Shown: positions 9,541 through 17,245 of the stretch, piece after piece
Numbering within the stretch: position 1 is the stretch's first letter
Layout: every line of letters starts with the position of its first letter
Assembly: GCA_003164035.1 (NCBI GenBank)
Contig: PLRS01000092.1
Coordinates: 1 to 64,000, forward strand
Direction of reading: 5' to 3'
DNA: 64,000 nucleotides
Origin: Bryobacterales bacterium
Lineage (GTDB): Bacteria > Acidobacteriota > Terriglobia > Bryobacterales > Bryobacteraceae
Notes under the pieces: generated by a model
Told to the model about the DNA's origin: nothing
The model's database searches: none
The model's input: only the letters and a program-made list of their open reading frames with translations
Program-made: the position numbers and the translations under genes

Positions 9541-9567
9541 TCAGCGGTCAGCGATCAGCGGTCAGCT
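9541..9567. repeat. short degenerate tandem repeat TCAGCGGTCAGCGATCAGC
   Basis: Three imperfect TCAGCGG/A units span the end of the DAHP synthase gene and supply its last codons and stop. A similar run, arranged as two inverted halves, lies at 59757-59862. Confidence 0.6.
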
Positions 9568-10925
9568 TCATTCTTCATTTTTCTGGCAATCAGAAAGGCC
9601 AGCTCCAGCGATTGTTCGTAGTTCAGGCGTGGGTCGACTTCGGTTTCATAGGCGCGCGCGAGGTGGCTCTCGGTGGGAACGCTCGCCCCGCCGATGCACT
9701 CGGTGACGTTTTCGCCGGTCAGTTCGATGTGTACGCCGCCAAGCTGCTGGCCGAAGGCGCGGTGAATTTCAAAAGCCTGCTCCACCTCGCGATAGATGTC
9801 CTCGAAGCGCCGGGTTTTGAGGCCGCTGGCGGTGGTCTCGGTGTTGCCGTGGACGGCGTCGCAAATCCATGCCGCCCGGCCGCCTTCGGCGCGCGCCGCT
9901 TCGATCAAGCCCGGCAGCCCGTCGGCGATCTTTTTGGCGCCGAAGCGGTGAATTAGGGCGAGCCGGCCCGGAGTCCGCTCGGGATCGAGCGCTTCGAACC
10001 AGCGCACCACCTGCTCGCGCGTGGTGGCGGCGCCCACTTTGATGCCGATGGGATTCGAAATGCCGCGCAGGTACTCGATGTGCGCGCCGGCCGGGCGGTT
10101 GGTGCGTAAGCCCACCCAGGGGAAGTGCGTCCCCAGGTTGAACCAGCCATCGCGGCGCGGCACCTGGCGGGTCTGGGCTTCTTCATAGGCCAGGTGGAGG
10201 GCTTCGTGAGAGGTGAAGAAGTTGATGCGGTCGGTCTCTCCGGCCCGCACTCCCAGCACGTGTTCCATAAAGCGGAGGGATTCGCCGATGGTTTCGACGG
10301 TGCGATGATACTCGGCGGCCAGGGGCGAGTGCGCGGCCCAATCCAGGTCGAAGTATTCGGGATGGTGGAGGTCGGCAAATCCGCCCTTGATGAGCGCGCG
10401 GATGAAGTTCAGGGTGAGCGCGGACCGCTCGTAGCCGCGCAACAGGAATTGCGGGTCCGGGGTCCTGCCTTCGGCGGTAAATTCGGAGCGGTTGATCAGG
10501 TCGCCGCGGTAGGCCGGAAGCGTCACCCCTTCGCGGGTTTCCAGGTTCGAAGAGCGCGGTTTGGCGTACTGGCCGGCGAAGCGCCCGATGCGCGTCACCG
10601 GCCGCTTGGCACCCACCACCAGCACCAGGCTCATCTGCAGCAAGACCTTGAGCAGGTTGGCGATGCGCGGCGACTGGCAATCGGCGAAGCGCTCGGCGCA
10701 ATCCCCGCCGTGCAGAATGAAGCGTTCCCCGCGCGAGGCCTCGGCCAGTTCCTCCCGCAGCAGCAGGATCTCCCAACTGGTCACCAGCGGCGGCAGGAGG
10801 CGCAGTTCTTCGAGCACTCGCTCCACCGATGCCTGGTCCGGGTAATCCGGCTGCTGCAGCGCTTCACGCCCGCGCCAGGAGCGCGGCGTCCATTCGGAAA
10901 TTTGCGGAAGGCTGGAAATCGGCAT
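9555..10925 (-). CDS. class II (plant-type) DAHP synthase
   Basis: First enzyme of the shikimate pathway: condenses phosphoenolpyruvate and erythrose 4-phosphate to 3-deoxy-D-arabino-heptulosonate 7-phosphate in the cytoplasm. The 456-residue product shows the class II signatures: an N-terminal SEWTPRSWR, GGDCAERF with the metal-binding Cys, the GRFAGQYAKPR motif, THFPWVGLRT, GIKVG and HGNTE. An upstream in-frame start at 10964 would add 13 residues, but the ATG at 10925 fits family N termini better. The last residues come from a short TCAGCGG repeat, so the C terminus may have been slightly altered. No other aromatic amino acid genes adjoin it. Confidence 0.93.
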   Translation of the reverse strand: MPISSLPQISEWTPRSWRGREALQQPDYPDQASVERVLEELRLLPPLVTSWEILLLREELAEASRGERFILHGGDCAERFADCQSPRIANLLKVLLQMSLVLVVGAKRPVTRIGRFAGQYAKPRSSNLETREGVTLPAYRGDLINRSEFTAEGRTPDPQFLLRGYERSALTLNFIRALIKGGFADLHHPEYFDLDWAAHSPLAAEYHRTVETIGESLRFMEHVLGVRAGETDRINFFTSHEALHLAYEEAQTRQVPRRDGWFNLGTHFPWVGLRTNRPAGAHIEYLRGISNPIGIKVGAATTREQVVRWFEALDPERTPGRLALIHRFGAKKIADGLPGLIEAARAEGGRAAWICDAVHGNTETTASGLKTRRFEDIYREVEQAFEIHRAFGQQLGGVHIELTGENVTECIGGASVPTESHLARAYETEVDPRLNYEQSLELAFLIARKMKNEADR

Positions 10926-11051
10926 GCAGTTTACGGTAACACGCGGTTTTCGTGGCGCACGCACTCCTGCTTGCCGCGTCGAGACTCATCTCGACGCCCG
11001 TGCTCCGCCAGGAAAACCATGCCGCTGTGCGACGGCCCTGCTGGCCTCTCC

Positions 11052-11693
11052 CTACCTCTCCAAAATTTTCTCCACCGCCTTGGCCAGGGCGCGGAACTCT
11101 TCGTGGGCGGGCGAGCCGGGCGCGTACTCGGCCACCGTTAACCCTTGCGCCACCGCTTCGGCCACCACCACCCGCAGGCAGATGGGCGGCAGAACCTTCT
11201 TGCCCATTTGCTCCAGCGACGACGCCAGCGTCCGCCCCAGGTTCGTGCTCATGACCACCCTGGACGGCACGAAACGCACCCGCGGCTTTTTCGAGCGCCT
11301 TTCGGCCCGCGCCTTCAGCGCGAGCGACAGCGCTTCCTTCAAGGCAAACAGGTCGAGCGGCGAGGGTCCGCAGGGCAGGAGCACCAGGTCGGCCGCCAGC
11401 GCCGCCTGGTAGGCGATTTCGGGGTCGCCCGGTGGCGTGTCGATCAGCACCACGTCGGTTTCCTTCGCGGCGGCGCGCGCCCGCGCCCGCAGATCGCCGG
11501 TGGGGGCCACTTTTTCGACCACGCGCGAGAGCAGTCCCTGGCCCTCGGCGGCCCAGGCCGCCATGCTGTGCTGCGGATCCGCGTCCAATACCAATACGCT
11601 GCGGCCCTTGGCGGCGAATTCGCCCGCCAGATTGCCGGCCACGGTGGACTTGCCCACGCCACCCTTGCGCCCGCTTACGGCAATGATTGCCAT
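11052..11693 (-). CDS. orphan ParA/MinD-family ATPase
   Basis: 213-residue P-loop ATPase with the deviant Walker A GRKGGVGKST near residues 8-17, DADPQ, and DTPPGD as Walker B region. It is in the short ParA (ParF/VirC1-like) group without a DNA-binding N-terminal extension. No parB-like gene, parS-like repeat or flagellar/chemotaxis partner is next to it, so its cargo is unknown; positioning of a plasmid, protein cluster or pilus is possible. The start is the ATG at 11693 directly before AIIAVSGRKGG; a longer open frame upstream overlaps the divergent gene and lacks homologous features. Confidence 0.85.
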   Translation of the reverse strand: MAIIAVSGRKGGVGKSTVAGNLAGEFAAKGRSVLVLDADPQHSMAAWAAEGQGLLSRVVEKVAPTGDLRARARAAAKETDVVLIDTPPGDPEIAYQAALAADLVLLPCGPSPLDLFALKEALSLALKARAERRSKKPRVRFVPSRVVMSTNLGRTLASSLEQMGKKVLPPICLRVVVAEAVAQGLTVAEYAPGSPAHEEFRALAKAVEKILER

Positions 11694-11765
11694 AAAGAGT
11701 ACTATAGGCGATTTTGGCGGCGCGGGCCGGAATTTTGAGCCGTTCCGCCCGCCGATCGGGCGTAT

Positions 11766-12254
11766 ATGGGCATGACGAAGCTGATTCTTCTTTCCGCTCT
11801 TGCGGTGCCCGGGATCTGGGCGCAGAGCCATGCCGCCTGCGATCTGGTGCACCAGGACGAAGCCAACCAGTTGCTCGGCGGCGAGGCGCTCGAAATCAAA
11901 GTCGGCCCCTTGGGCTGCGGCTACTCGGTGCGCGCTCGCGGCATCCGCCTGACGATTACGCTGGTCGATGTCGGCTCTACCGTGAAGGACTTTTGGGCGG
12001 GGATGAAGGCCCAGTCCGCCAAAAGGGGATTTCTGGTAGGCGACGAACCCGGCATGGGCGCCGCCGCCTATGCCGAAATGATCAAACGCAGCGCCCAAAG
12101 CTCCGCGGGTAAAGCCGGCTTCGTGGTGGTGAAGGGAGAAACCCTGCTGCAGATCTTCGTCACCGATGCGGCCGAAAAAGAAGACTTCGCCGGCAAGAAG
12201 GAGACGCTGGATAAGTTGCGGCCGCTGGCGAAGAAGGCGGCGGAGAGGATTTAG
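11766..12254 (+). CDS. small exported protein of unknown function
   Basis: 162 residues with a clear signal peptide (MTKLILLSALAVPGIWAQS, cleavage likely after WAQS or SHA). The mature part has two Cys (CDLV, GCGY) that could form a disulfide, and alternating beta-like strands. I do not recognise the family. A second ATG two codons downstream (11772) is an equally good start. It is divergent from the ParA gene with 72 bases between. Confidence 0.65.
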   Translation: MGMTKLILLSALAVPGIWAQSHAACDLVHQDEANQLLGGEALEIKVGPLGCGYSVRARGIRLTITLVDVGSTVKDFWAGMKAQSAKRGFLVGDEPGMGAAAYAEMIKRSAQSSAGKAGFVVVKGETLLQIFVTDAAEKEDFAGKKETLDKLRPLAKKAAERI

Positions 12255-12263
12255 GGCGGGGGA

Positions 12264-12283
12264 TTGTGGGGCAGGCCCCACAA
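12264..12283. terminator. hairpin after the small exported protein gene
   Basis: TTGTGGGGC / GCCCCACAA, perfect 9-base arms with a 2-base loop, ten bases after the stop codon. No clear T-run follows. Part of this sequence is also in the local duplication that reappears near 12960. Confidence 0.4.
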
Positions 12284-12470
12284 ATTCCGGAGCAATGCGG
12301 AGTGTTCTTTAGCGGCTTTCGGCAACCGGGGCGCGTGAAAACAGATGCGTCAGTCCCGCCGGGACCCTCGGCGGAGCGTCAAAGGCTTTGACGAACGCAG
12401 CCCACGCCTCGGGCGGCAGCACAAAATGATTCTCGTTCGCAAGCTCCATCTCAGTCAGCGTACGGGTCGA
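12270..12470. repeat. local duplication, copy 1 (matches 12962-13142)
   Basis: From CCCCACAAATTCCGGAGCAA through the antitoxin-tail sequence to about AGCTCCAT, this stretch repeats at 12962-13142 with roughly one change in ten bases. The conserved unit covers the last ~45 codons of a DUF1778-like antitoxin tail plus its downstream flank. Confidence 0.8.
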
Positions 12471-12491
12471 AACCACGATGCAGTCGTTCAT
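12309..12491 (-). pseudogene. toxin start joined to an antitoxin tail (recombination scar)
   Basis: A 60-codon frame opens MNDCIVVS, which looks like the first beta strand of a DUF3368/PIN toxin, the usual partner downstream of UPF0175 antitoxins. After a few residues it switches to ELANENHFVLPPEAWAAF and the rest of a DUF1778-type antitoxin C terminus ending RAPVAESR. The tail is nearly identical to the end of the gene at 13000-13356. No PIN acidic residues remain. I read it as the residue of a toxin gene replaced from near codon 9 by a duplicated antitoxin tail; it probably makes no functional toxin. Confidence 0.6.
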
Positions 12492-12510
12492 CCCACACTC
12501 GTCGCGGCGG

Positions 12511-12783
12511 TCACCCGGCCTTGGTTGCCAGCAGCCGGTCCAAAGTGGCCATATCCTTATCGAGGTCCTCGACAGTGTAGTCGTAGATTTCATGCTGCCG
12601 AAGAAAGGCATCCACCTGAATGCGCGTCCCGAAGCCGAGGATCTGGCGCACCTGTTCCATCGTCAGCCGGCCGTCCCGGTACGCTCCGGCCACGGACTCT
12701 TCCAAAAGGGAACGGGACGCGTCTTGGCCCGGCGGCACGAGGTTCTGGAAAAAGCGGTCGGGGATTTCGACGGTGACCTGCAT
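12511..12783 (-). CDS. UPF0175-family antitoxin
   Basis: 90 residues, full length for the UPF0175 family of small antitoxin-like proteins: MQVTVEIPDRFF at the start, a central helix-turn-helix-like region (GRLTMEQVRQILGF), and the family ending VDAFLRQHEIYDYTVEDL. These normally precede a DUF3368/PIN-type RNase toxin. Here only the first codons of such a toxin remain (12309-12491), so this antitoxin is apparently solitary. Confidence 0.75.
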   Translation of the reverse strand: MQVTVEIPDRFFQNLVPPGQDASRSLLEESVAGAYRDGRLTMEQVRQILGFGTRIQVDAFLRQHEIYDYTVEDLDKDMATLDRLLATKAG

Positions 12784-12999
12784 GGATTGAGGTTAGCAAA
12801 GCCGGCCGAAAGATACCACCCGCAAACGCGCCTAGCCAGGTCGCCAAGCTGCGGCCAGAGCGATCAAGTAAGCGGAGGGTCCGGAAAGGGGGCTCCTTTC
12901 CGGTCGCGGTGTGGATGATGCAGTGCGCCGGGGCGGCCTGGGAGGCCGCCGCAGGCCAAGGGCCTGCCCCACACATTCCGGAACAATGTGGAGTGTTCT
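12784..12999. other. intergenic region with hairpins and start of duplication copy 2
   Basis: No gene seen. It holds a GGAAAGG..CCTTTCC hairpin near 12886-12903, a GGCCGCCGCAGGCC segment, and from about 12962 the duplicated block that runs into the antitoxin gene. Confidence 0.6.
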
Positions 13000-13142
13000 T
13001 TAGCGGCTTTCGGCGACCGGGGCGCGTGAAAACAGATGCTTCAGTCCGGCCGGAATCTTCGGCGGGGCGTCGACGGTCTTAACGAATGCGGCCCACGCCT
13101 CGGGCGGCAGCACAAAATGATTCTCGCCGGCAAGGTCCATTT
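12962..13142. repeat. local duplication, copy 2
   Basis: See copy 1 at 12270-12470. In this copy the repeated tail is fused in frame to a complete ParD-like N terminus. Confidence 0.8.
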
Positions 13143-13356
13143 CAGCTCTCTCGACGTTAGCCCACACTTCTTCGTGCTCCACGAACTCGCCACGGCCGGC
13201 AGCCGCTAGGCCCAGGTTCACCGCTTCGATAAACCGGGCATCGTCCTCCAGACAGCCGCTTAGGACAAACTCCGCGAGCTCGTCCGTCTTCAGTCCCCTC
13301 TGCGCGGCGATTTGGGCGAGCAGGGCTTCCTTTTCTGAATTGAGGTGTACTTCCAT
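13000..13356 (-). CDS. chimeric antitoxin: ParD-like N terminus, DUF1778-like C terminus
   Basis: 118 residues. Residues 1-72 (MEVHLNSEKEALLAQIAAQ..., EFVEHEEVWANVERAEM) look like the short ParD-type RHH antitoxins that open MEVHL and end near HEEV. From about residue 75 the sequence becomes FVLPPEAWAAFVKTVDAPP and ends LKHLFSRAPVAESR, the C-terminal tail of DUF1778/TacA-type antitoxins, which binds GNAT toxins. Normally these are separate families. The join lies at the edge of the duplicated block. No toxin gene follows it; the frame is open and could be expressed. I chose the ATG at 13356 because the 33 extra upstream residues have no family match. Confidence 0.6.
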   Translation of the reverse strand: MEVHLNSEKEALLAQIAAQRGLKTDELAEFVLSGCLEDDARFIEAVNLGLAAAGRGEFVEHEEVWANVERAEMDLAGENHFVLPPEAWAAFVKTVDAPPKIPAGLKHLFSRAPVAESR

Positions 13357-13402
13357 GCCTGCCAGTGTAGGGATAGCGGCGCGTAGGGTCAACGGGGAGG
13401 GG

Positions 13403-13522
13403 TGCTCGGAATTGTAACCGCACGGCGACACTGGAGAACAGGTACACCACGCCAAACTCGTTTTCGGGTGCGTATCGAAGCGGAGCGTTCTTCAACGGCA
13501 GCGGTCGTTCGGAGGGCTTCAT
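13403..13522 (-). pseudogene. possible N-terminal gene fragment (NEFGVVYLF motif)
   Basis: About 40 codons starting MKPSERPLPLKNAPLRYAP followed by ENEFGVVYLFSSVAVRLQFR read like the conserved start of a family of small uncharacterised, possibly nuclease-like proteins with an N-E-x-G-V-V-x-L-F motif. After LQFR the frame runs into the antitoxin gene's upstream region with no resemblance. I infer a truncated remnant; the family assignment is from memory of the motif only. Confidence 0.35.
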
Positions 13523-13618
13523 TTAGCGCAATTCTAATTGCTCGACTCGGTCGAGATCAATGGCGCTGCTCGGGTGGTGGCAACGCCAAGTTCCAAGGCT
13601 GTCCGCTTAGTACACAGC

Positions 13619-13754
13619 TTCATAAGTTCGCTAACGTATTTCCGGGCAACCGCTCCCTAACGGTCGCGGCTCGGAAACGCGCGAAACCGAGCCGCGACCG
13701 TTTAGGGAGCGGTTGCTTGATATGTGGCCGTAATCCCGAAATGGAGTACTTAAC
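13619..13754. repeat. palindromic interspersed element, copy D
   Basis: Core arms GCAACCGCTCCCTAACGGTC... (13646-13674) and its complement (13687-13716), with one extra T in the right arm (CCGTTTAGGG against CCCTAACGG). The outer ends differ from copies A, C, G and H and match copy B: TTCATAAGTTCGCTAACGT on the left, TATGTGGCCGTAATCCCG and AATGGAGTACTTAACT on the right. Confidence 0.88.
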
Positions 13755-13816
13755 TCCCTCCAAAGAAAAACCGAGATGGCTCTCGGCTCTGCAGGTTTGA
13801 CAAGTCAGCGCCTTCT

Positions 13817-15139
13817 TCATCGCTTCTTCTTCGCCGCTGCCCCTTCTCCCGCGAACACCAGCTCTATCGCCGCAGTATGAGTCTTCTCGTCTACCTGCAC
13901 GTTGGCCTTAGTCTTGCCTAAGTGCTCGAAGATGCCTTCCTTGTGAACTATGTCCAGGAAGTAATCGGGGTAATCGGGGTTGAACGGGCGGCCGGGTTTC
14001 ATGATCCACATGCGCAGGATCTCGGTTTCGCCCTCTATGTCGAGGCCGCTGATGGTCAGCTTGCCCATGTGATATTGCGGGCCGGAGTCAAAGCGGACGG
14101 TCACGTCGACGGTCTTATTGCCATCGTCGATCTTACGGTCGGCCGTGGCGCGGGCTTCGAGGTAACCGTTGGTGCGCACGGCCTTGCGCATCGCCTCTAG
14201 GCCCTGGTTGACGCGCTCGAAATCGGCGATATCTCCGGTCTTGATATTGGCGGTGCGCAGCAACTCTCCGGTGCTCATGGGGGTGGGGCCTTCGATGGTC
14301 AGTTTGCCCAGGGTGTAACTGTCGCCTTCTTCCACTGTCACATACACGCGCAGGCCTGCCACGCCCTGCGCCGGCTCGGTGCGCAGCTCCTTAAACGCTA
14401 CCCGCAGGCGGCCGCGGGCTTCATACAACGGCCGGATGGAGGCGTTCAGGATCTCGCGGAAACGGTCCTCGGTATAGGGTGTGCCGATGGCGGCCAGCGA
14501 AACCGCGTCGTGCAAGACCTCGCTGGGGATCACGCTATTGCCGCGGAAGGTGACCAGCGCCACCGGCGGCAGGTTGCGAGCCGGGTGGAAGACGATGGCG
14601 AATTCGTTGGTCACGGTCTTGACCACCGAGCCCGAGATTTTCTCATTCTGCCCGTGCGCGGCCAGGAAGTCCTGAATCCATTTGGAATAGCGGTCGAAAA
14701 CCGGCTGCGCGGCGGGCAACCGGTCGGAGGAGAAGAGCGGATCGCGGGCGGCCAGGTCGGCGCGAAGGTCTTTTTCGGAGACGTGCAACTGCTCGAATTC
14801 CACCGGGTAGCACTGCTCGAATTCGGCCACCTGGAACACGGCCGTGTAGCCTTTGCCATCGGCCGCCCGCTTGAATTGGTAACCCACGGTTTGAAATGCG
14901 CCGGTGGCCACCAGGCGGTCGCGCGCGGCCTCGAATTCCGGCTTGCCGGCGACCTGCCCCATTTTCAACCCGGCGATGGCCAGCACCTGGTTCGCCGAAT
15001 AAATCCGCGTGCCTTCCACGGTGAGGCTTTCGATGACCCAACGCTGCGGGGCCGCCGCCGATTTTTTCTGCGCCGGCGCCCCGGCTTGGGTGAATCCCGG
15101 CAAGGCTGCCGCCATCCATAATACACAGAGCCGCTTCAT
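13817..15139 (-). CDS. exported POTRA-domain protein lacking a beta barrel
   Basis: 440 residues with a signal peptide (MKRLCVLWMAAALPGFTQAG). WVIESLTVEGTRIYSANQVL, PPVALVTFRGNSVIPSEVL, SYTLGKLTIEGPTPMSTGEL and QYHMGKLTISGLDIEGETEI mark at least three to four POTRA-type repeats. BamA/Omp85 proteins have POTRA repeats followed by a 16-strand barrel; here the protein ends soon after the last one (GEGAAAKKKR). It may work in the periplasm as a chaperone-like or adaptor partner of the Bam or a two-partner machine; that is inference. The ATG at 15139 gives the signal peptide; the gene is divergent from lpdA with 47 bases between. Confidence 0.8.
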   Translation of the reverse strand: MKRLCVLWMAAALPGFTQAGAPAQKKSAAAPQRWVIESLTVEGTRIYSANQVLAIAGLKMGQVAGKPEFEAARDRLVATGAFQTVGYQFKRAADGKGYTAVFQVAEFEQCYPVEFEQLHVSEKDLRADLAARDPLFSSDRLPAAQPVFDRYSKWIQDFLAAHGQNEKISGSVVKTVTNEFAIVFHPARNLPPVALVTFRGNSVIPSEVLHDAVSLAAIGTPYTEDRFREILNASIRPLYEARGRLRVAFKELRTEPAQGVAGLRVYVTVEEGDSYTLGKLTIEGPTPMSTGELLRTANIKTGDIADFERVNQGLEAMRKAVRTNGYLEARATADRKIDDGNKTVDVTVRFDSGPQYHMGKLTISGLDIEGETEILRMWIMKPGRPFNPDYPDYFLDIVHKEGIFEHLGKTKANVQVDEKTHTAAIELVFAGEGAAAKKKR

Positions 15140-15186
15140 CTGGTTGTTCGCATGTTTGACGCACGCACGCCAGGGACGCGGGTACA

Positions 15187-16590
15187 ATGAAAAAAGTGCC
15201 CTACGACTTGATCGTGATCGGGAGTGGTCCCGGCGGCTACTCCGCAGCCATACGCGCCGGCCAATTCGGATTGAAGACCGTGCTGGTCGAGAAACAGGCC
15301 AAGCTCGGCGGCACCTGTCTGCTGGTGGGATGCATCCCCACCAAGAGCCTTTTGCAGACAGCCGACGTCTGGGACCGGTTTGTGCACTCGGACCGGGAAG
15401 GAATCCATTGCGAGAACCCGCGTCTTGATTATCCCAAGGTCAAGGACCGCAAGGATGGCATCGTCAACAAACACTCCAGCGGGGTGGGCCTGCTGCTGAA
15501 GCGCGCCAAGGTGGAGCGGCTTTCGGGCTACGCCACGCTGCGGGGCAACGGCAAGGTGGAGGTGGCTTCCGAGAGCGGCACCCAGACGCTCGAAGCGCGC
15601 AACATCATTATCGCCACGGGCTCGGAAGCGCGCATGCTGCCCGGTCTCGATCCCGATCCGGAATTCATCCTCACGAACGTCGAAATCCTGAACCTGACGG
15701 AGGTGCCGAAGAGCCTCATCATCATCGGCGCCGGCGCGGTGGGGGTGGAATTCGCTTCCATTTTCCGGCGTTTCGGCAGCGAAGTGACGGTGCTCGAAAT
15801 GCTGCCGCGCATGGTGCCGGTGGAAGACGAAGACATTTCCAAGGAACTGGAGCGCAACTTCCGCAAGCAGAGCATTTGGGTGGAAACGGGGGCGCGCGTC
15901 GAGCGGGTGGAAAAAACCGGCCAGGGCGTGAAGGTGCAGGTCACTTTGAAGGACGGCAAGCAGCAGGCGCTCGAGGCCGAAAAGCTGCTGGTAGCGGTGG
16001 GCCGCAAGCCCAACACCGAAAAGATCGGCCTGGAGAACACCAAAGTCGAACTGGACCGCGGATTCATTAAGGTGGATGCCAACCAGCGCACCGCCGAGCC
16101 GGGCGTCTACGCCATCGGCGACGTGGTGGCCGGCACGCCCCAACTGGCCCATGTGGCTACGCGGGAGGGCATGATCGCGGTGGCGCACATGGCCGGTAAA
16201 CCGGCCGTGCCCATCAACAAGCGCCGCATTCCGGGCTGCACCTACACCGAGCCCGGCATCGGCAGCGTGGGCCTGACCGAGGCGCAGGCGAAGGCTGAAG
16301 GCTACAAGGTAAAGGTGGGGCGCTTCCCCTTCGCGGGCAACAGCCGCGCCACCATCCTGGGTCACCACGAGGGCTTCGTCAAAGTGGTGGCGGAGGAGAC
16401 CTACGGCGAGATTCTGGGGGTGCACATCATCGGCCCGGAGGGTTTCGAGCTGATCGCGGAAGCCGTAGCCGCCATGGAAGCCGAAGCCACCGTGGACGTC
16501 ATGATGCAAACCATTCATGCCCACCCCACCCTGTACGAAGCGGTGGGCGAGGCTTTCAACGCCGTTTACGGGCTCTCCATCAATGCCTGA
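15187..16590 (+). CDS. lpdA: dihydrolipoyl dehydrogenase (E3)
   Basis: FAD/NAD disulfide oxidoreductase that reoxidises the dihydrolipoyl groups of 2-oxo-acid dehydrogenase complexes. 467 residues, standard length. Visible are the FAD-binding GSGPGGYSAAIRAGQ, the redox pair GGTCLLVGCIPTK, the NAD-binding GAGAVGVEFASIF, the second FAD motif YAIGDVVAG and the C-terminal His-Glu dyad in HAHPTLYEAVGEA. First of three overlapping genes with lipB and the E2 acyltransferase; lipB starts 8 bases before its stop. Confidence 0.96.
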   Translation: MKKVPYDLIVIGSGPGGYSAAIRAGQFGLKTVLVEKQAKLGGTCLLVGCIPTKSLLQTADVWDRFVHSDREGIHCENPRLDYPKVKDRKDGIVNKHSSGVGLLLKRAKVERLSGYATLRGNGKVEVASESGTQTLEARNIIIATGSEARMLPGLDPDPEFILTNVEILNLTEVPKSLIIIGAGAVGVEFASIFRRFGSEVTVLEMLPRMVPVEDEDISKELERNFRKQSIWVETGARVERVEKTGQGVKVQVTLKDGKQQALEAEKLLVAVGRKPNTEKIGLENTKVELDRGFIKVDANQRTAEPGVYAIGDVVAGTPQLAHVATREGMIAVAHMAGKPAVPINKRRIPGCTYTEPGIGSVGLTEAQAKAEGYKVKVGRFPFAGNSRATILGHHEGFVKVVAEETYGEILGVHIIGPEGFELIAEAVAAMEAEATVDVMMQTIHAHPTLYEAVGEAFNAVYGLSINA

Positions 16591-17245
16591 GCGGCGCCGC
16601 TGCGAAGTGCGCGAGCTGGGCCGGATCGGCTACGCCGAAGCTTTGGCGCTGCAACAGCAGTTTTGCGAAGAGCGCAAACGCGGCGAGGGCGTGGACCGGC
16701 TGCTGCTGCTCGAACACCCCCACGTCATCACGCTGGGCCGCAATGGGCACCTGGAAAACCTGCTGGCCGGAGACGAGATTCTGGAGCGCGCCGGCATCGA
16801 ATTTTTCCCCACCGATCGGGGCGGCGACGTCACTTATCATGGGCCGGGTCAACTGGTGGGTTACCCGATTCTCGACCTGAAGCTGTGGAACCGCGACGTG
16901 GGGGCGTATGTGCGCGCGGTGGAACAGACCATCATCGATACCCTGGCGGACTACGGCATCGAGGCCGGGCGCATCCCCAAGCTGACCGGGGTCTGGGTGG
17001 GCGACAGCAAGATCGCCGCCATCGGAGTACACTTGAGCCGGTGGGTGACGTCGCACGGTTTCGCCCTGAACGTCTCGACCGACTTACACTATTTTGAGTA
17101 CATCGTGCCATGCGGATTGAGCAAGCCGGTGACCTCGATGGCCGCGCTGGGCGTTGGCGCAAGCCTGCAAGAAGTGGGACAGAGACTGGCCGGGCATTTC
17201 GGCCGCATATTCGATTGTGAGATAACGGAACTGACCTATGACTGA
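16583..17245 (+). CDS. lipB: octanoyl-ACP:protein N-octanoyltransferase
   Basis: Transfers octanoyl groups from acyl carrier protein to lipoyl domains, the first step of endogenous lipoate assembly. 220 residues. The family signature RGGDVTYHGPGQLVGYPI, the catalytic Lys in GDSKIAAIGV and Cys in VPCGL are all present. The ATG at 16583 lies within the end of lpdA, and the stop overlaps the start of the E2 gene, so translation is probably coupled. Its place between E3 and E2 makes sense: it modifies the lipoyl lysine of the E2 encoded next. lipA is not in the window. Confidence 0.96.
   Translation: MPERRRCEVRELGRIGYAEALALQQQFCEERKRGEGVDRLLLLEHPHVITLGRNGHLENLLAGDEILERAGIEFFPTDRGGDVTYHGPGQLVGYPILDLKLWNRDVGAYVRAVEQTIIDTLADYGIEAGRIPKLTGVWVGDSKIAAIGVHLSRWVTSHGFALNVSTDLHYFEYIVPCGLSKPVTSMAALGVGASLQEVGQRLAGHFGRIFDCEITELTYD

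Larger units (their letters stand above)
13357..13816. other. intergenic region with a gene fragment and palindromic copy D
   Basis: 460 bases. It holds a possible fragment of an unrelated gene (13403-13522, minus strand), about 100 bases with nothing recognised, and repeat copy D (13619-13754). Confidence 0.6.

Noticed and set aside
13402-13800. plus-strand open frame through copy D
   Set aside because: It runs through palindromic repeat sequence, and nothing recognisable is encoded.
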